From contig CAZVHB010000011.1 in NCBI GenBank assembly GCA_964626965.1, positions 1 to 20,334 of the forward strand: a stretch of 20,334 nt of DNA, given 5' to 3'. The first letter of the stretch is position 1, and each line of letters opens with the position of its first letter. Of the stretch, positions 1 to 7,188 are shown one piece after another. The notes under the pieces are model-generated. The model searched no databases. It was not told the origin of the DNA and saw only the letters and a list, made by a program, of their open reading frames with translations. Origin of the DNA: CAZEPT01 sp964626965 (lineage in GTDB: Bacteria > Patescibacteriota > Minisyncoccia > Phycocordibacterales > UBA9973). A program made the translations under genes and the position numbers.

Positions 1-1
1 G

Positions 2-1993
2 GAACAAGAACAAGAGCGAGGTATTACTATTACTTCTGCTGCTACAACATGTTTTTGGACTCCTACTTATTCACCTGGCGACAAAACAAAAAAACATAGA
101 TTTAACATTATCGATACTCCGGGGCACATCGACTTTACTGTTGAAGTAAAGCGATCACTCCGAGTTCTCGATGGTGCTGTTGTTGTGTTTGATGGTGTTG
201 CTGGTGTAGAACCACAATCAGAAACAAACTGGCGTTATGCCGATGAAGCAAAAGTTCCACGAATTTGTTTTATCAACAAGCTCGATCGAACAGGTGCTTC
301 ATTTGAACACTCTTTTGCAACTATCCTCGACCGTCTTTCAAAAAAAGCTGTTCGAATGCAACTTCCTATTGGTCTTGAAGAAAACCATGAAGGAGTAGTA
401 GATCTTTTGAAAATGAAAGCTTTCTACTTTGAAGGAGAAATGGGAATCAAAATTGTTGAAGCTGAAATCCCAGCAGATATGCTTGATGATGCAAAAGCTG
501 CACGTGCTGAACTTATCGAAGCAATTGTTTCTCAAGATGACGCAATGATGAATGACTATCTCGAAGGGAAGGAACCTGAATTGGAAACCCTTAAAAAGAC
601 CCTCCGAAAAGCTGTTATCAATAATGATGTCTTTCCTGTATACGCGGGAAGTGCTTTGAAAAACAAAGGTGTACAGCTCGTACTCGACGGTGTTGTGGAT
701 TATCTCCCATCACCACTTGATGTGCCTGCGATTACTGGAGTAGATCCTGATACAGATGAACCACTTGTTCGTCCTGCATCAGATACTGCACCATTTGCAG
801 CACTTGCTTTCAAAGTTGCAACTGATCCATTCGTTGGACAGCTCATCTTCTTCCGTGTGTACTCTGGATCACTTACATCTGGATCATACATTCTCAACCC
901 ACGTACTGGGAACAAAGAACGTATCGGACGTATCCTTCGTATGCATGCAAACGAACGAGAAGAAGTGAAAAAAGTTTTCGCTGGAGAAATCGCAGCTGCT
1001 GTTGGACTTAAAGATACAATCACTTCAGACACACTCTGCGACGAAGCACACCCAATCGAACTTGATCGTATCGTTTTCCCAGAACCTGTTATCTCTCTTC
1101 GTATTGAACCAAAGACAAAAGCTGACCAAGAAAAAATGGGAATGGCGCTCTCTCGTCTCGTGCAAGAAGATCCAACATTCCGTGTCTCTACAGACCAAGA
1201 AACAATGGAAACAATTATTTCTGGTATGGGAGAACTTCACTTGGATATCATTGTTGATCGTTTGAAAAGAGAATTCTCTGTTGAAGCAAATGTTGGAAAA
1301 CCTCAAGTAGCATATCGAGAAACTATTCTCGGAAATGCGCAAGTTGAAGGGAAGTACATCAAGCAGTCCGGTGGACGTGGAAACTACGGTCACGTACGTA
1401 TCAAGGTTAATCCTATGGATATGACATTGACCAAAGAACAAATCGAAGACCTTCCAAAAAATACAAAGCGTGAAGCACACTTTGAATTCATCAACACAAT
1501 TAAAGGAGGAGCTATTCCACTTGAATATATTCCTGCTTGTGAAAAAGGATTTAAAGAAGGACTTGATCGTGGAGTATTGGCTGGATTTAAAATGGTTGAC
1601 GTTTCTGTTGAGCTCTACGATGGATCATTCCACGAAGTTGACTCAAACGAAATGGCTTTCAAAATCGCTGCAAGTATGGCTATCCAAGATGCTGCGAAAC
1701 AAGCTCGACCTGTTATCCTCGAACCGATGATGAAAGTTGAAGTGGTTACCCCTGATAAATTCATGGGAGACATCACTGGATCACTCTCATCAAAACGTGG
1801 ACTTATCGAAGGAATGGAAGCTCGTGGTATGAACCAAGTAGTGAAAGCGGTTGTTCCACTTTCTGAAATGTTTGGATTCATGACGACACTTCGTTCTATG
1901 ACTGAAGGACGTGCATCATTTACTATGGAATTCATCCGTTACGATGTTGTTCCACAAAATGTTGCTGACGAAATCATCAAAAATCGAAAGTAA
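2..1993 (+). CDS. fusA: Elongation factor G, 5'-truncated by the window edge
   Basis: EF-G is the ribosomal translocase GTPase, which moves tRNAs and mRNA after peptide bond formation and helps recycle ribosomes. The reading frame is open from base 2, so the gene starts outside the window and lacks roughly its first 60 codons, including the P-loop. What remains begins in switch I (ERGITI), followed by DTPGH (G3) and NKLDR (G4). The beta-barrel domain II, domain III, the domain IV region (GGRGNYGHV) and the C-terminal domain (GFMTTLRSMTEGRASF) follow in normal order. The stop at 1991-1993 is followed directly by a strong terminator, so this is the last gene of its transcript. The alternative ATG at 185 lies inside the GTPase domain and is not the start. 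Identification is secure. Confidence 0.98.
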   Translation, partial: EQEQERGITITSAATTCFWTPTYSPGDKTKKHRFNIIDTPGHIDFTVEVKRSLRVLDGAVVVFDGVAGVEPQSETNWRYADEAKVPRICFINKLDRTGASFEHSFATILDRLSKKAVRMQLPIGLEENHEGVVDLLKMKAFYFEGEMGIKIVEAEIPADMLDDAKAARAELIEAIVSQDDAMMNDYLEGKEPELETLKKTLRKAVINNDVFPVYAGSALKNKGVQLVLDGVVDYLPSPLDVPAITGVDPDTDEPLVRPASDTAPFAALAFKVATDPFVGQLIFFRVYSGSLTSGSYILNPRTGNKERIGRILRMHANEREEVKKVFAGEIAAAVGLKDTITSDTLCDEAHPIELDRIVFPEPVISLRIEPKTKADQEKMGMALSRLVQEDPTFRVSTDQETMETIISGMGELHLDIIVDRLKREFSVEANVGKPQVAYRETILGNAQVEGKYIKQSGGRGNYGHVRIKVNPMDMTLTKEQIEDLPKNTKREAHFEFINTIKGGAIPLEYIPACEKGFKEGLDRGVLAGFKMVDVSVELYDGSFHEVDSNEMAFKIAASMAIQDAAKQARPVILEPMMKVEVVTPDKFMGDITGSLSSKRGLIEGMEARGMNQVVKAVVPLSEMFGFMTTLRSMTEGRASFTMEFIRYDVVPQNVADEIIKNRK

Positions 1994-2006
1994 TTTTTAC
2001 TCTCAA

Positions 2007-2046
2007 AAAAAAAGCGGGAGGCCGAAGGCCTCCCGCTTTTTGTTTT
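2007..2046 (+). terminator. Rho-independent terminator after fusA
   Basis: A perfect 10-bp GC-rich stem (2014-2023 with 2027-2036) closes a GAA loop. It is flanked by an A-run on the left and TTTTTGTTTT on the right. The A and T flanks extend the stem and would allow it to work in both directions. Confidence 0.93.
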
Positions 2047-2066
2047 ACCCAAATTCCTTTTAGTGA

Positions 2067-2078
2067 TATAGTGAACCT
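2067..2078 (+). promoter_or_regulatory. -10 box TATAGT for the MazG-like gene, leaderless layout
   Basis: TATAGT at 2067-2072 is followed by exactly six bases (gaacct) and then the ATG at 2079. A possible -35 (TTTACC, 2043-2048) lies 18 bases upstream, inside the tail of the fusA terminator. There is no Shine-Dalgarno sequence. Transcription would start at or next to the A of the ATG. Confidence 0.65.
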
Positions 2079-2408
2079 ATGGTAGATCTTAAATCCCTCC
2101 AAAAAGAGGTTATGCGTAATAAGCTTGAAAAAGGCTTTAATACAACAGACGTCGCACTCGAATTTTGTCGTGCACACGAAGAGCTCTCTGAAGCTTTTTC
2201 TAAATTTAACAAAAACCAAGATGGTGTTGCTGAAGAATTTGCTGATGTAGCAATCTTTCTCCTTGGTATGTGCGAAATTCTTGGATATGATTTAGAGTCT
2301 GAACTCGTCCGTAAAATTGATATTAATAAAAATAGGAAATACGTCAAAGCAAAATCTCCTGATGGGAAAGATATTTTTATTAGAGAAAAAACAGATATAG
2401 ATCCATAA
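2079..2408 (+). CDS. MazG-like nucleoside triphosphate pyrophosphohydrolase
   Basis: A 109-residue all-alpha protein. Its centre carries the MazG/dUTPase-superfamily metal-binding pattern EExxE...ExxD: E34, E35 and E38 in HEELSEAF, then E53 and D56 in EEFADVAIF. In this family the acidic residues hold magnesium ions and hydrolyse (d)NTPs to NMP and pyrophosphate, usually to clear non-canonical or surplus nucleotides. The length fits a single-domain MazG-like protein, not the two-domain E. coli MazG. The gene is alone between two terminators and has its own promoter. It sits next to the TS-family gene and other nucleotide-pool genes, which fits pool sanitation, but the substrate cannot be read from the sequence. 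Confidence 0.83.
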   Translation: MVDLKSLQKEVMRNKLEKGFNTTDVALEFCRAHEELSEAFSKFNKNQDGVAEEFADVAIFLLGMCEILGYDLESELVRKIDINKNRKYVKAKSPDGKDIFIREKTDIDP

Positions 2409-2436
2409 GAAAACCGAGCTATGCTCGGTTTTCTTA
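2407..2436. terminator. Two-way terminator between convergent genes
   Basis: A perfect 13-bp stem (2407-2419 with 2423-2435) closes a TAT loop. It has A-rich and T-rich flanks on opposite sides, so it can end both the MazG-like gene on the plus strand and the TS-family gene on the minus strand. The latter's stop codon begins directly beside it. Confidence 0.9.
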
Positions 2437-3270
2437 TTAGAGGCTGATAGTCAGATTTTCTATTGGATCCATCGGGTTGTATTGTTCAATGAGTGGTCTG
2501 AGTATTTCTTCAACAAGTGTCTCATCGAGCTTTTCTGCTCTTTCAAACGCTTGTTCTGGAAGTGTGAGGGTAATATTTTTATGATTATTTGTTCGTCTCA
2601 TAATTTCTTGTGCACCTTCATAGTGGTTTTCATAGATATGCGCATTTGAAATTGAGTGCGTGTAGATACCAGGACGTACTCCAAGCTTTTGTGCGAGAAT
2701 GCACATGAGCAAAGAGAATCCGAAAGTATCAAATGGGCATCCGAGCATCATGTCGTTTGATCGGATGATATTGTGTAAGTGTAATCGCCCACCAATAATA
2801 TTCACTGTATAGGTGAATGGGCAAGGAACATTCTTTTTTGGAGTACCTCCATAGCCATCATCTTTTGGGTCCCAAGTAATAATAACACCGTGTCGTGAAC
2901 TTGGGTCTTTTTGAAGAAGTTCAATTAACTTTCCTAATTGATCTCGTCCAAATGCATGTCTCCATCTGTATCCATACGCAGCAGCGATTGTGCCGTCTTC
3001 TTCCATAAATAAATCCCACATTTTTGTAAATTTTCGTAAGAATGTCGGATCTTTTTCACCACTAATAAACCAGAGCGTTTCAGCGATAGCTGATTTGAAG
3101 GGATTTTTTCTCAGTGTCAAAATAGGGAAGCCTTCTGTCTCTATATCAATTTGGAACTGCACACCAGGAAGGGCTTTTACTTTTTTACCGGTTCTTTCGT
3201 GGTATTCTTCAATACCAGTCTCCATAATTTGTTTAATAACCGCTTGGTATTTGAGATCGAAATTTGTCAT
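2437..3270 (-). CDS. Thymidylate synthase / dCMP (hydroxy)methylase family protein
   Basis: A 277-residue member of the thymidylate synthase fold, which transfers a one-carbon unit from methylene-tetrahydrofolate to C5 of a pyrimidine deoxynucleotide. Recognisable are the phosphate-binding ERTG (R26), AETLWFISG, the catalytic Cys150 in VPCPF, RSND (R170, S171, D173), H211 and Y213 in AHIYENH, and the C-terminal YNP. The E. coli Asn177 position, usually in a PFN triplet, is Asp181 here (CPFDTF). That Asn reads the dUMP base; Asp is found in T4 dCMP hydroxymethylase, and Asn-to-Asp mutants of thymidylate synthase prefer dCMP. The second Arg of the SRR phosphate motif is His. I chose the ATG at 3270, which sits six bases after TATAAT; an upstream extension to 3393 would run through the divergent promoter. 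The family is certain, but calling it thyA is not. Confidence 0.9.
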   Translation of the reverse strand: MTNFDLKYQAVIKQIMETGIEEYHERTGKKVKALPGVQFQIDIETEGFPILTLRKNPFKSAIAETLWFISGEKDPTFLRKFTKMWDLFMEEDGTIAAAYGYRWRHAFGRDQLGKLIELLQKDPSSRHGVIITWDPKDDGYGGTPKKNVPCPFTYTVNIIGGRLHLHNIIRSNDMMLGCPFDTFGFSLLMCILAQKLGVRPGIYTHSISNAHIYENHYEGAQEIMRRTNNHKNITLTLPEQAFERAEKLDETLVEEILRPLIEQYNPMDPIENLTISL

Positions 3271-3324
3271 ACTCACATTATAGTCATTTGCCTTATTTAT
3301 GCTAGTATTAAGAAAAATCAAATC
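3271..3324. promoter_or_regulatory. Divergent promoter region between the TS-family gene and the deaminase
   Basis: On the minus strand TATAAT (3277-3282 in plus coordinates) is followed by six bases and the ATG at 3270, giving a leaderless start. On the plus strand TAGTAT (3303-3308) lies 16 bases before the ATG at 3325, which leaves a leader of about ten bases with no clear Shine-Dalgarno. The two opposed units share only 54 bases. Confidence 0.65.
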
Positions 3325-3822
3325 ATGAAAATTTTTTATCTCCCGGAAGGGCATACAATTCAATACGTCGGTAGTGACAATCTGTTTATGCAAGAAGCAA
3401 AAGAAATTGCACGGACTTCAAACGAACACCATATGCCGACCGGAGCAGTCGCTGTTTACAATAATGAAATTATTGCAAAAGCGTGTAATCATGCACCACT
3501 TTCAAATCCTACTTTGATTGACTTACATAAAAAGTATTGCTTCCGAAAAATACTGAAAGTGAAAAGCGGTCAGAAATACTGGCTCTGTCCTGGGTGCGCG
3601 AGTCCGGGTAGCCACGCTGAAGCAAGAGCTATGCAGATTGTGAAAGCAAAACATATTCGCGGTTTCGATGTGTATCTCTGGGGTCACTATTGGGCCTGTA
3701 AAGATTGTTGGGACACCATGATCGACGCTGGTGTTAAGAATGTATTTTTACTTCAGGGGAGTGAAGTTTTCTTCAATAAAGAAAATCCGAGTAACTTAAT
3801 TGGGAAACAATTCGAAATCTAA
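3325..3822 (+). CDS. Deoxycytidylate deaminase-family protein
   Basis: A 165-residue zinc-dependent cytidine/dCMP deaminase-family protein. It carries the HAE motif (H97, E99 in GSHAEARAM) and the second zinc half-site CxxC (C125, C128 in ACKDCW, with Ala replacing the usual Pro). In this family H and the two Cys bind zinc, and the Glu shuttles the proton while the 4-amino group is removed from dCMP to give dUMP. A long segment before HAE contains an extra CPGC (C88, C91) and Cys72, suggesting a second structural zinc site like that of phage T4 dCMP deaminase. The start is taken at 3325 because the protein begins there after a promoter; the open frame back to 3151 overlaps the oppositely oriented gene. 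It is divergently paired with the TS-family gene, so the two probably handle the same nucleotides. Confidence 0.82.
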   Translation: MKIFYLPEGHTIQYVGSDNLFMQEAKEIARTSNEHHMPTGAVAVYNNEIIAKACNHAPLSNPTLIDLHKKYCFRKILKVKSGQKYWLCPGCASPGSHAEARAMQIVKAKHIRGFDVYLWGHYWACKDCWDTMIDAGVKNVFLLQGSEVFFNKENPSNLIGKQFEI

Positions 3823-3835
3823 TTTTAAAAAGAAT

Positions 3836-3868
3836 AATAAAAAAGAGAGCTTATGCTCTCTTTTTGTA
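3836..3868. terminator. Two-way terminator between deaminase and folA
   Basis: A perfect stem (AAAAGAGAGC, 3841-3850, with 3855-3864) closes a TTAT loop, with A and T runs outside. The folA stop codon (minus strand, 3851-3853) falls inside the loop, so the hairpin overlaps the end of that gene and serves both convergent transcripts. Confidence 0.9.
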
Positions 3869-4351
3869 TATCACAAAATCATAATCGTATACGTGTTGTT
3901 CATCTTTGATGTGTTTTTCTTCAGCTATTTTTTCCCAGATAGTTTGATCAATTTTTGGGAAAAATGTATCAGCATCGGAAAATTCTTTGTGCACATGAGT
4001 GACGTAGAGTGTGTCAGCATAGTTCATACCTTCTGTGTATATTTGCGCACCACCGATATTAAAAACAGTGCCTGGGTATTTATCTCTGTCCACTTTCTCA
4101 AGCGCTTCGTCGAATGAGTGCGCTAGGGTCACACCTTCTGCTGTGTATGCAGTGTCTCTTGTGATGACGATATTTTGCCTACTCGGAAGTGGTTTACCGA
4201 TAGAGTCAAAAGTTTTTCTACCCATAATCACTGCATGGTCTCGAGTAAGATCTCGAAAATGTTTCATATCGAGAGGTAAGTGCCATAAAAGCGCGTTTTC
4301 TTTCCCAAGTTCGTTATTCATACCAATGCCTGCTAATATCGCTATATTCAT
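3851..4351 (-). CDS. folA: Dihydrofolate reductase
   Basis: A 166-residue DHFR of ordinary size. It reduces dihydrofolate to tetrahydrofolate with NADPH, restoring the cofactor oxidised by thymidylate synthase. Family landmarks are the N-terminal strand and Met20-loop region (AGIGMNNELG), LLWHLPLDMKHF with the substrate-binding acid D28, the NADPH-binding VIMGRKTFDSIG, LPSRQNIVITR, and the NIGGAQIY glycine pair. I chose the ATG at 4351: TATAGT lies six bases upstream, and the protein aligns to the family start from there. An open frame eight codons longer exists but would begin inside the divergent promoter. Presence of DHFR beside a TS-family gene and glyA in the same window outlines the thymidylate folate cycle. 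Confidence 0.96.
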   Translation of the reverse strand: MNIAILAGIGMNNELGKENALLWHLPLDMKHFRDLTRDHAVIMGRKTFDSIGKPLPSRQNIVITRDTAYTAEGVTLAHSFDEALEKVDRDKYPGTVFNIGGAQIYTEGMNYADTLYVTHVHKEFSDADTFFPKIDQTIWEKIAEEKHIKDEQHVYDYDFVIYKKRA

Positions 4352-4375
4352 AACTTTACTATACAATATAATCAT
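4352..4375. promoter_or_regulatory. Overlapping divergent promoters (folA minus, DUF4015 gene plus)
   Basis: The minus-strand TATAGT (4358-4363) stands six bases before the folA ATG. The plus-strand TATAAT (4367-4372) stands three bases before the ATG at 4376; an alternative TATACA (4360-4365) overlaps the minus-strand box. Only 24 bases separate the two start codons, so both transcripts must have almost no leader, and the polymerases would compete for the same DNA. Confidence 0.6.
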
Positions 4376-5677
4376 ATGAAAAAAAATGTATTTCTCATTG
4401 GGGTTTTGATCGCTCTTTTGGCCACATTTTATTTTATTGCGTACAGCACATATTATAATTCAACTCATAAAAAGACTATTCTATCTACTACCCCTCATCC
4501 TGAGACAAAAAATGTCGAGGCGAAAACTCCTGAATTAGAAAATCCTACTGTTCTCGATACGATTCTCGAGACGCTCTCTCTGAAGGAAAAAGAAATAGAA
4601 GAAATTCCTGAAATATCGCGCGAATCAAAACCGGTGCGTGGTATCTATGTGTCTGCTTCTGCAATGAACTCACCCAAAGTCCGTGCACGTATTTTAAATA
4701 CTCTCGAAACAACACGAATCAACGCACTCGTGATTGATGTTAAGGATTCTTCTGGATATGTATTTCTACCTATTGTCGAAGACCAGTATAAATTTACTGA
4801 GAGTCCGTATTCACAAAATGCTCAGGATTTTATTACAGAGATGAAAAAGAAAGGAGTGTATCTCATGGCGCGTATTGTTGTCTTTCAAGATCCACTTATG
4901 GTAAAACAATTTCCTGAGTATGCACTCAAGAACAAAGACGGCAGTATTTGGCGAGATAGAAAAGGAATGGCATTTCTTGATCCACAAAATAAATCTGTTT
5001 GGGATCATGCGATGAACCTTTCTATCGCGACACACGAGTTTGGTTTTGATGAAATAAATTTTGACTATATTCGATATCCATCGGACGGAAAAATTTCAGA
5101 CATTGCTTACAACATACCCGAAGGAAAAACCAAGAGCGACATGATGGAAAAGTTTTTTGCATATGCACATGAGGAACTCCGTGTAAAAAAAGGAATCTAT
5201 ATATCCGCTGATATCTTTGGCGATGCAGTTCGTTTGAAAGGAGATCCTGGTATCGGGCAAATTTTTGAAAAGACATTACCGTATTTTGATGCAGTCGCAC
5301 CGATGGTGTACCCCTCTCATTTCTCTCCTGGTTCATATGGAATGAAAGATCCGGATAGCGCACCAAAAGAAATTATGGAAGGGACAGGACGTGATATGCC
5401 ACGACGCCTCAGTGCGTGGTGTCCAGTTGTTGCGCCAGTGGTGACTGATGATATGAAAGATAAGGAAATAGCAAAAGCTCAAGCGAGTTACGAAATTGAA
5501 AAAGAAAAAATATGTTCCCCATGGAAAAATAGACCATGGATACAAGATTTTTCTTTGCATATGGATTACGGTGTAAAAGAAGTAAAAGATCAGATAGATG
5601 CGCTCGAGTCTGCTGGTATTACATCATGGCTCGTCTGGAATCCAAGTTCTCGTTACACCACAGAAGCATTTAAATAG
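4376..5677 (+). CDS. Membrane-anchored putative glycoside hydrolase (DUF4015-type)
   Basis: A 433-residue protein with one N-terminal hydrophobic segment (about residues 5-27), probably an uncleaved anchor, then a Thr/Pro/Glu-rich linker to about residue 85, then an exported TIM-barrel-like domain. The domain shows features of the DUF4015 putative glycosyl-hydrolase family: RGIYVSASAM near the start, VIDVKDSSG, the acidic strand FDEINFDYIRYPSDG (224-238), DAVAPMVYPSHF (305-316), and SWLVWNPSSRY at the C-terminus. The acidic residues in the FDYIRYP strand are plausible catalytic groups. The substrate is unknown; a cell-surface polysaccharide or glycan is the natural guess. It is monocistronic by appearance, with a divergent promoter on one side and a repeat element on the other. 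Confidence 0.8.
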   Translation: MKKNVFLIGVLIALLATFYFIAYSTYYNSTHKKTILSTTPHPETKNVEAKTPELENPTVLDTILETLSLKEKEIEEIPEISRESKPVRGIYVSASAMNSPKVRARILNTLETTRINALVIDVKDSSGYVFLPIVEDQYKFTESPYSQNAQDFITEMKKKGVYLMARIVVFQDPLMVKQFPEYALKNKDGSIWRDRKGMAFLDPQNKSVWDHAMNLSIATHEFGFDEINFDYIRYPSDGKISDIAYNIPEGKTKSDMMEKFFAYAHEELRVKKGIYISADIFGDAVRLKGDPGIGQIFEKTLPYFDAVAPMVYPSHFSPGSYGMKDPDSAPKEIMEGTGRDMPRRLSAWCPVVAPVVTDDMKDKEIAKAQASYEIEKEKICSPWKNRPWIQDFSLHMDYGVKEVKDQIDALESAGITSWLVWNPSSRYTTEAFK

Positions 5678-5687
5678 TATTTGGGTC

Positions 5688-5759
5688 TGTCATTCCGGGC
5701 TTGACCCGGAATCTAGAAAAGTTAACCTGGATACCGGATTAAATCCTGTATGGCATACA
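5688..5759. repeat. Palindromic intergenic repeat, degenerate copy
   Basis: The left arm (TGTCATTCCGGGCTTGACCC and onward) closely matches the left arm of the element at 12439-12514 and is followed by the same GGAATCTAGA. The right arm (from about 5725) is decayed: its GGATACCGGATTAAATCC only partly complements the left. The element lies between the DUF4015 gene and ribF and may supply part of the ribF upstream region. Similar CCGGxxTTGAxCCGG palindromes are known as dispersed intergenic repeats in several bacterial groups. Confidence 0.78.
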
Positions 5760-5771
5760 AAATACATATAT

Positions 5772-6287
5772 ATGAAAATCATATCAACTCTTACAACCAT
5801 TCAAAAATATTCATACCCAGTTGTTACGATGGGGAATTTTGACGGTGTTCATGCTGGCCATCAAAAGATTATTGGTGAAGTTGTTGAAAAGGCAAAACAA
5901 CACAATGGAACAAGCGTGGTGGTTACTTTTGATATAAATACAAAACTTTTTTTTGGAAAAATTAAAGAATCAGAACTCATCTACACAAAAGAAGAAAAGA
6001 TGCAGGCTTTAGAAAAACTCGGCGTGGATATATGCGTTGTACTTGATTTTGCTTCAATCAAAGACATGACTGCGGAGAATTTTGTTAGAGAAATACTCAT
6101 TGAGAAAATAAGGATGAAAGAATTTTTCATTGGCTACGATACAAATTTCGGAAGTGATAGAAAAGGGGACAAAGAGCATCTTGTAGAACTGGGGAATAAG
6201 TACGGCTTTGTGGTGACCCCAGTAGGACCTCTTGAGGAAGATGGAGTGATTATTTCCTCAACAATACTCCGCAATAAGGGAGTATAG
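5772..6287 (+). CDS. ribF: FAD synthetase (FMN adenylyltransferase) domain, no flavokinase domain
   Basis: A 171-residue protein equal to the N-terminal nucleotidyltransferase half of bacterial RibF. It shows the signature GNFDGVHAGHQ near residue 21 (the HxGH nucleotide-binding motif), VVTFD, the FIGYDTNFGSDRKGD substrate loop, and ISSTILRN near the end. This domain adenylates FMN to FAD. The riboflavin kinase domain that normally follows (typical RibF is about 310 residues) is absent: the frame stops directly after ISSTILRN. The cell would therefore need FMN from elsewhere or a separate kinase. I chose the ATG at 5772 because family similarity begins there; the longer open frame runs through the repeat element and the end of the previous gene. 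Confidence 0.88.
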   Translation: MKIISTLTTIQKYSYPVVTMGNFDGVHAGHQKIIGEVVEKAKQHNGTSVVVTFDINTKLFFGKIKESELIYTKEEKMQALEKLGVDICVVLDFASIKDMTAENFVREILIEKIRMKEFFIGYDTNFGSDRKGDKEHLVELGNKYGFVVTPVGPLEEDGVIISSTILRNKGV

Positions 6288-6306
6288 ACAATTCCTATTT
6301 TTTTGT

Positions 6307-6312
6307 TATAAT
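6307..6312 (+). promoter_or_regulatory. -10 box TATAAT upstream of the 265-residue protein
   Basis: A consensus TATAAT lies 16 bases before the ATG at 6329, with an AT-only leader of about ten bases and no Shine-Dalgarno. A weak -35 candidate (TAGACA, 6286-6291) overlaps the ribF stop at a short 15-base spacing. Confidence 0.5.
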
Positions 6313-6328
6313 ACAAAAAAAATTTACA

Positions 6329-7126
6329 ATGGAAACAACACCTACAGTAATACACGAACAGATTATTCAGAACCTCAAACCAAAATTTTTAAACAGGTAT
6401 ACATCATTCTGCGCACATCTCAATCATTTTATTGATATACAATTAATAGATTCCTATGAATTCCAAATGAGTCCTTATGAGGATGTTTTTATTTTAAAAG
6501 TATTTTTTGGAGAGCATTACTATATATACAATGCTTCTCTGAAGGAGACTGTTTTGATAGATCCGTTTTCAAAAGAAAAAGTAAGGAATGTGATTTACAT
6601 GAATACAAGTCGAGAATTTTTCCAAGAGTTATTCCTCAGTAATAAAAAAGGATTACTGTACGGTTTATCAAATGAAAATAAGGCAATCGCCTTATTTCAC
6701 AAATTTCAAAAACACACAAAAGCATTAAATACTGATGGGAAAAAAGATCAAATAAGACATGTGCATCATGCTGACTCGCATTCTGATGTGGTGGAGAAAA
6801 AAGATTTATTCTGTCGTGTAAGATATTTTGATGAGAGTATCGATGCGTTTGTAACGTTTGAATTGGGTGTACAGATAAAAAGTTCTAAATTTCATCAACA
6901 GCGACACATTAAAAAAAGAGGAAATGTTCCGAGCTTTGTTTTTTCTGAAGAAGAGGATGAACTTGTTTCATTTGCTCGTATCAAAAAGATCATTCTTGCT
7001 TCAGTTGAAAGACATAAGTTGCAAGTGGCGTTTACTTACGCCAAGAAGTACATTTTTCTTACTAAGAAACAAAAGGAAGAGTTTCTTCAAAAAATTAGAT
7101 TTGTGGAATTAAAGCTCCATGTATAA
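6329..7126 (+). CDS. Hypothetical protein, unrecognised
   Basis: A 265-residue soluble protein that I do not recognise. It has no signal peptide or membrane segment. The N-terminal half is aromatic-rich (VFFGEHYYIYNAS, IDPFSKEKVRNV). A His-rich linker (HVHHADSHSD, about 144-153) separates it from a basic C-terminal half with many Lys and an acidic patch (SEEEDELVSF). Reading-frame quality is good: it begins 16 bases after a TATAAT box and ends just before a terminator, so it is very probably a real gene. Shorter frames within its 3' part are overlaps in another phase. The histidine run could bind metal, but nothing else supports that. Confidence 0.72.
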   Translation: METTPTVIHEQIIQNLKPKFLNRYTSFCAHLNHFIDIQLIDSYEFQMSPYEDVFILKVFFGEHYYIYNASLKETVLIDPFSKEKVRNVIYMNTSREFFQELFLSNKKGLLYGLSNENKAIALFHKFQKHTKALNTDGKKDQIRHVHHADSHSDVVEKKDLFCRVRYFDESIDAFVTFELGVQIKSSKFHQQRHIKKRGNVPSFVFSEEEDELVSFARIKKIILASVERHKLQVAFTYAKKYIFLTKKQKEEFLQKIRFVELKLHV

Positions 7127-7135
7127 ACAAGATTC

Positions 7136-7170
7136 TAGCCAGGAATGTAACCCATTTCTGGCTATTTTAG
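7136..7170 (+). terminator. Terminator after the hypothetical protein
   Basis: A 12-bp stem (7136-7147 with 7153-7164, one G-U pair) closes a TAACC loop and is followed by a short TTTT. The U-tract is weak, so termination may be partial. Confidence 0.7.
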
Positions 7171-7188
7171 TCTTATTTCTATCCATGA

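Noticed and set aside
1025..1480. Long minus-strand frames opposite fusA, ileS, glyA and nusG
   Set aside because: They mirror the codon pattern of strong genes on the other strand, have no recognisable protein features and lack promoters.
3151..3324. 58-codon N-terminal extension of the deaminase frame
   Set aside because: It overlaps the oppositely oriented TS-family gene and the divergent promoter, has no deaminase-like sequence, and a good start is present at 3325.
3271..3393. 41-codon N-terminal extension of the TS-family gene
   Set aside because: It runs through both promoters and into the deaminase gene, while family similarity begins at the ATG at 3270, which has TATAAT six bases upstream.
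5598..5771. Longer ribF frame reaching back into the previous gene
   Set aside because: The extra codons read through the DUF4015 gene in another frame and through the repeat element; RibF similarity starts at 5772.
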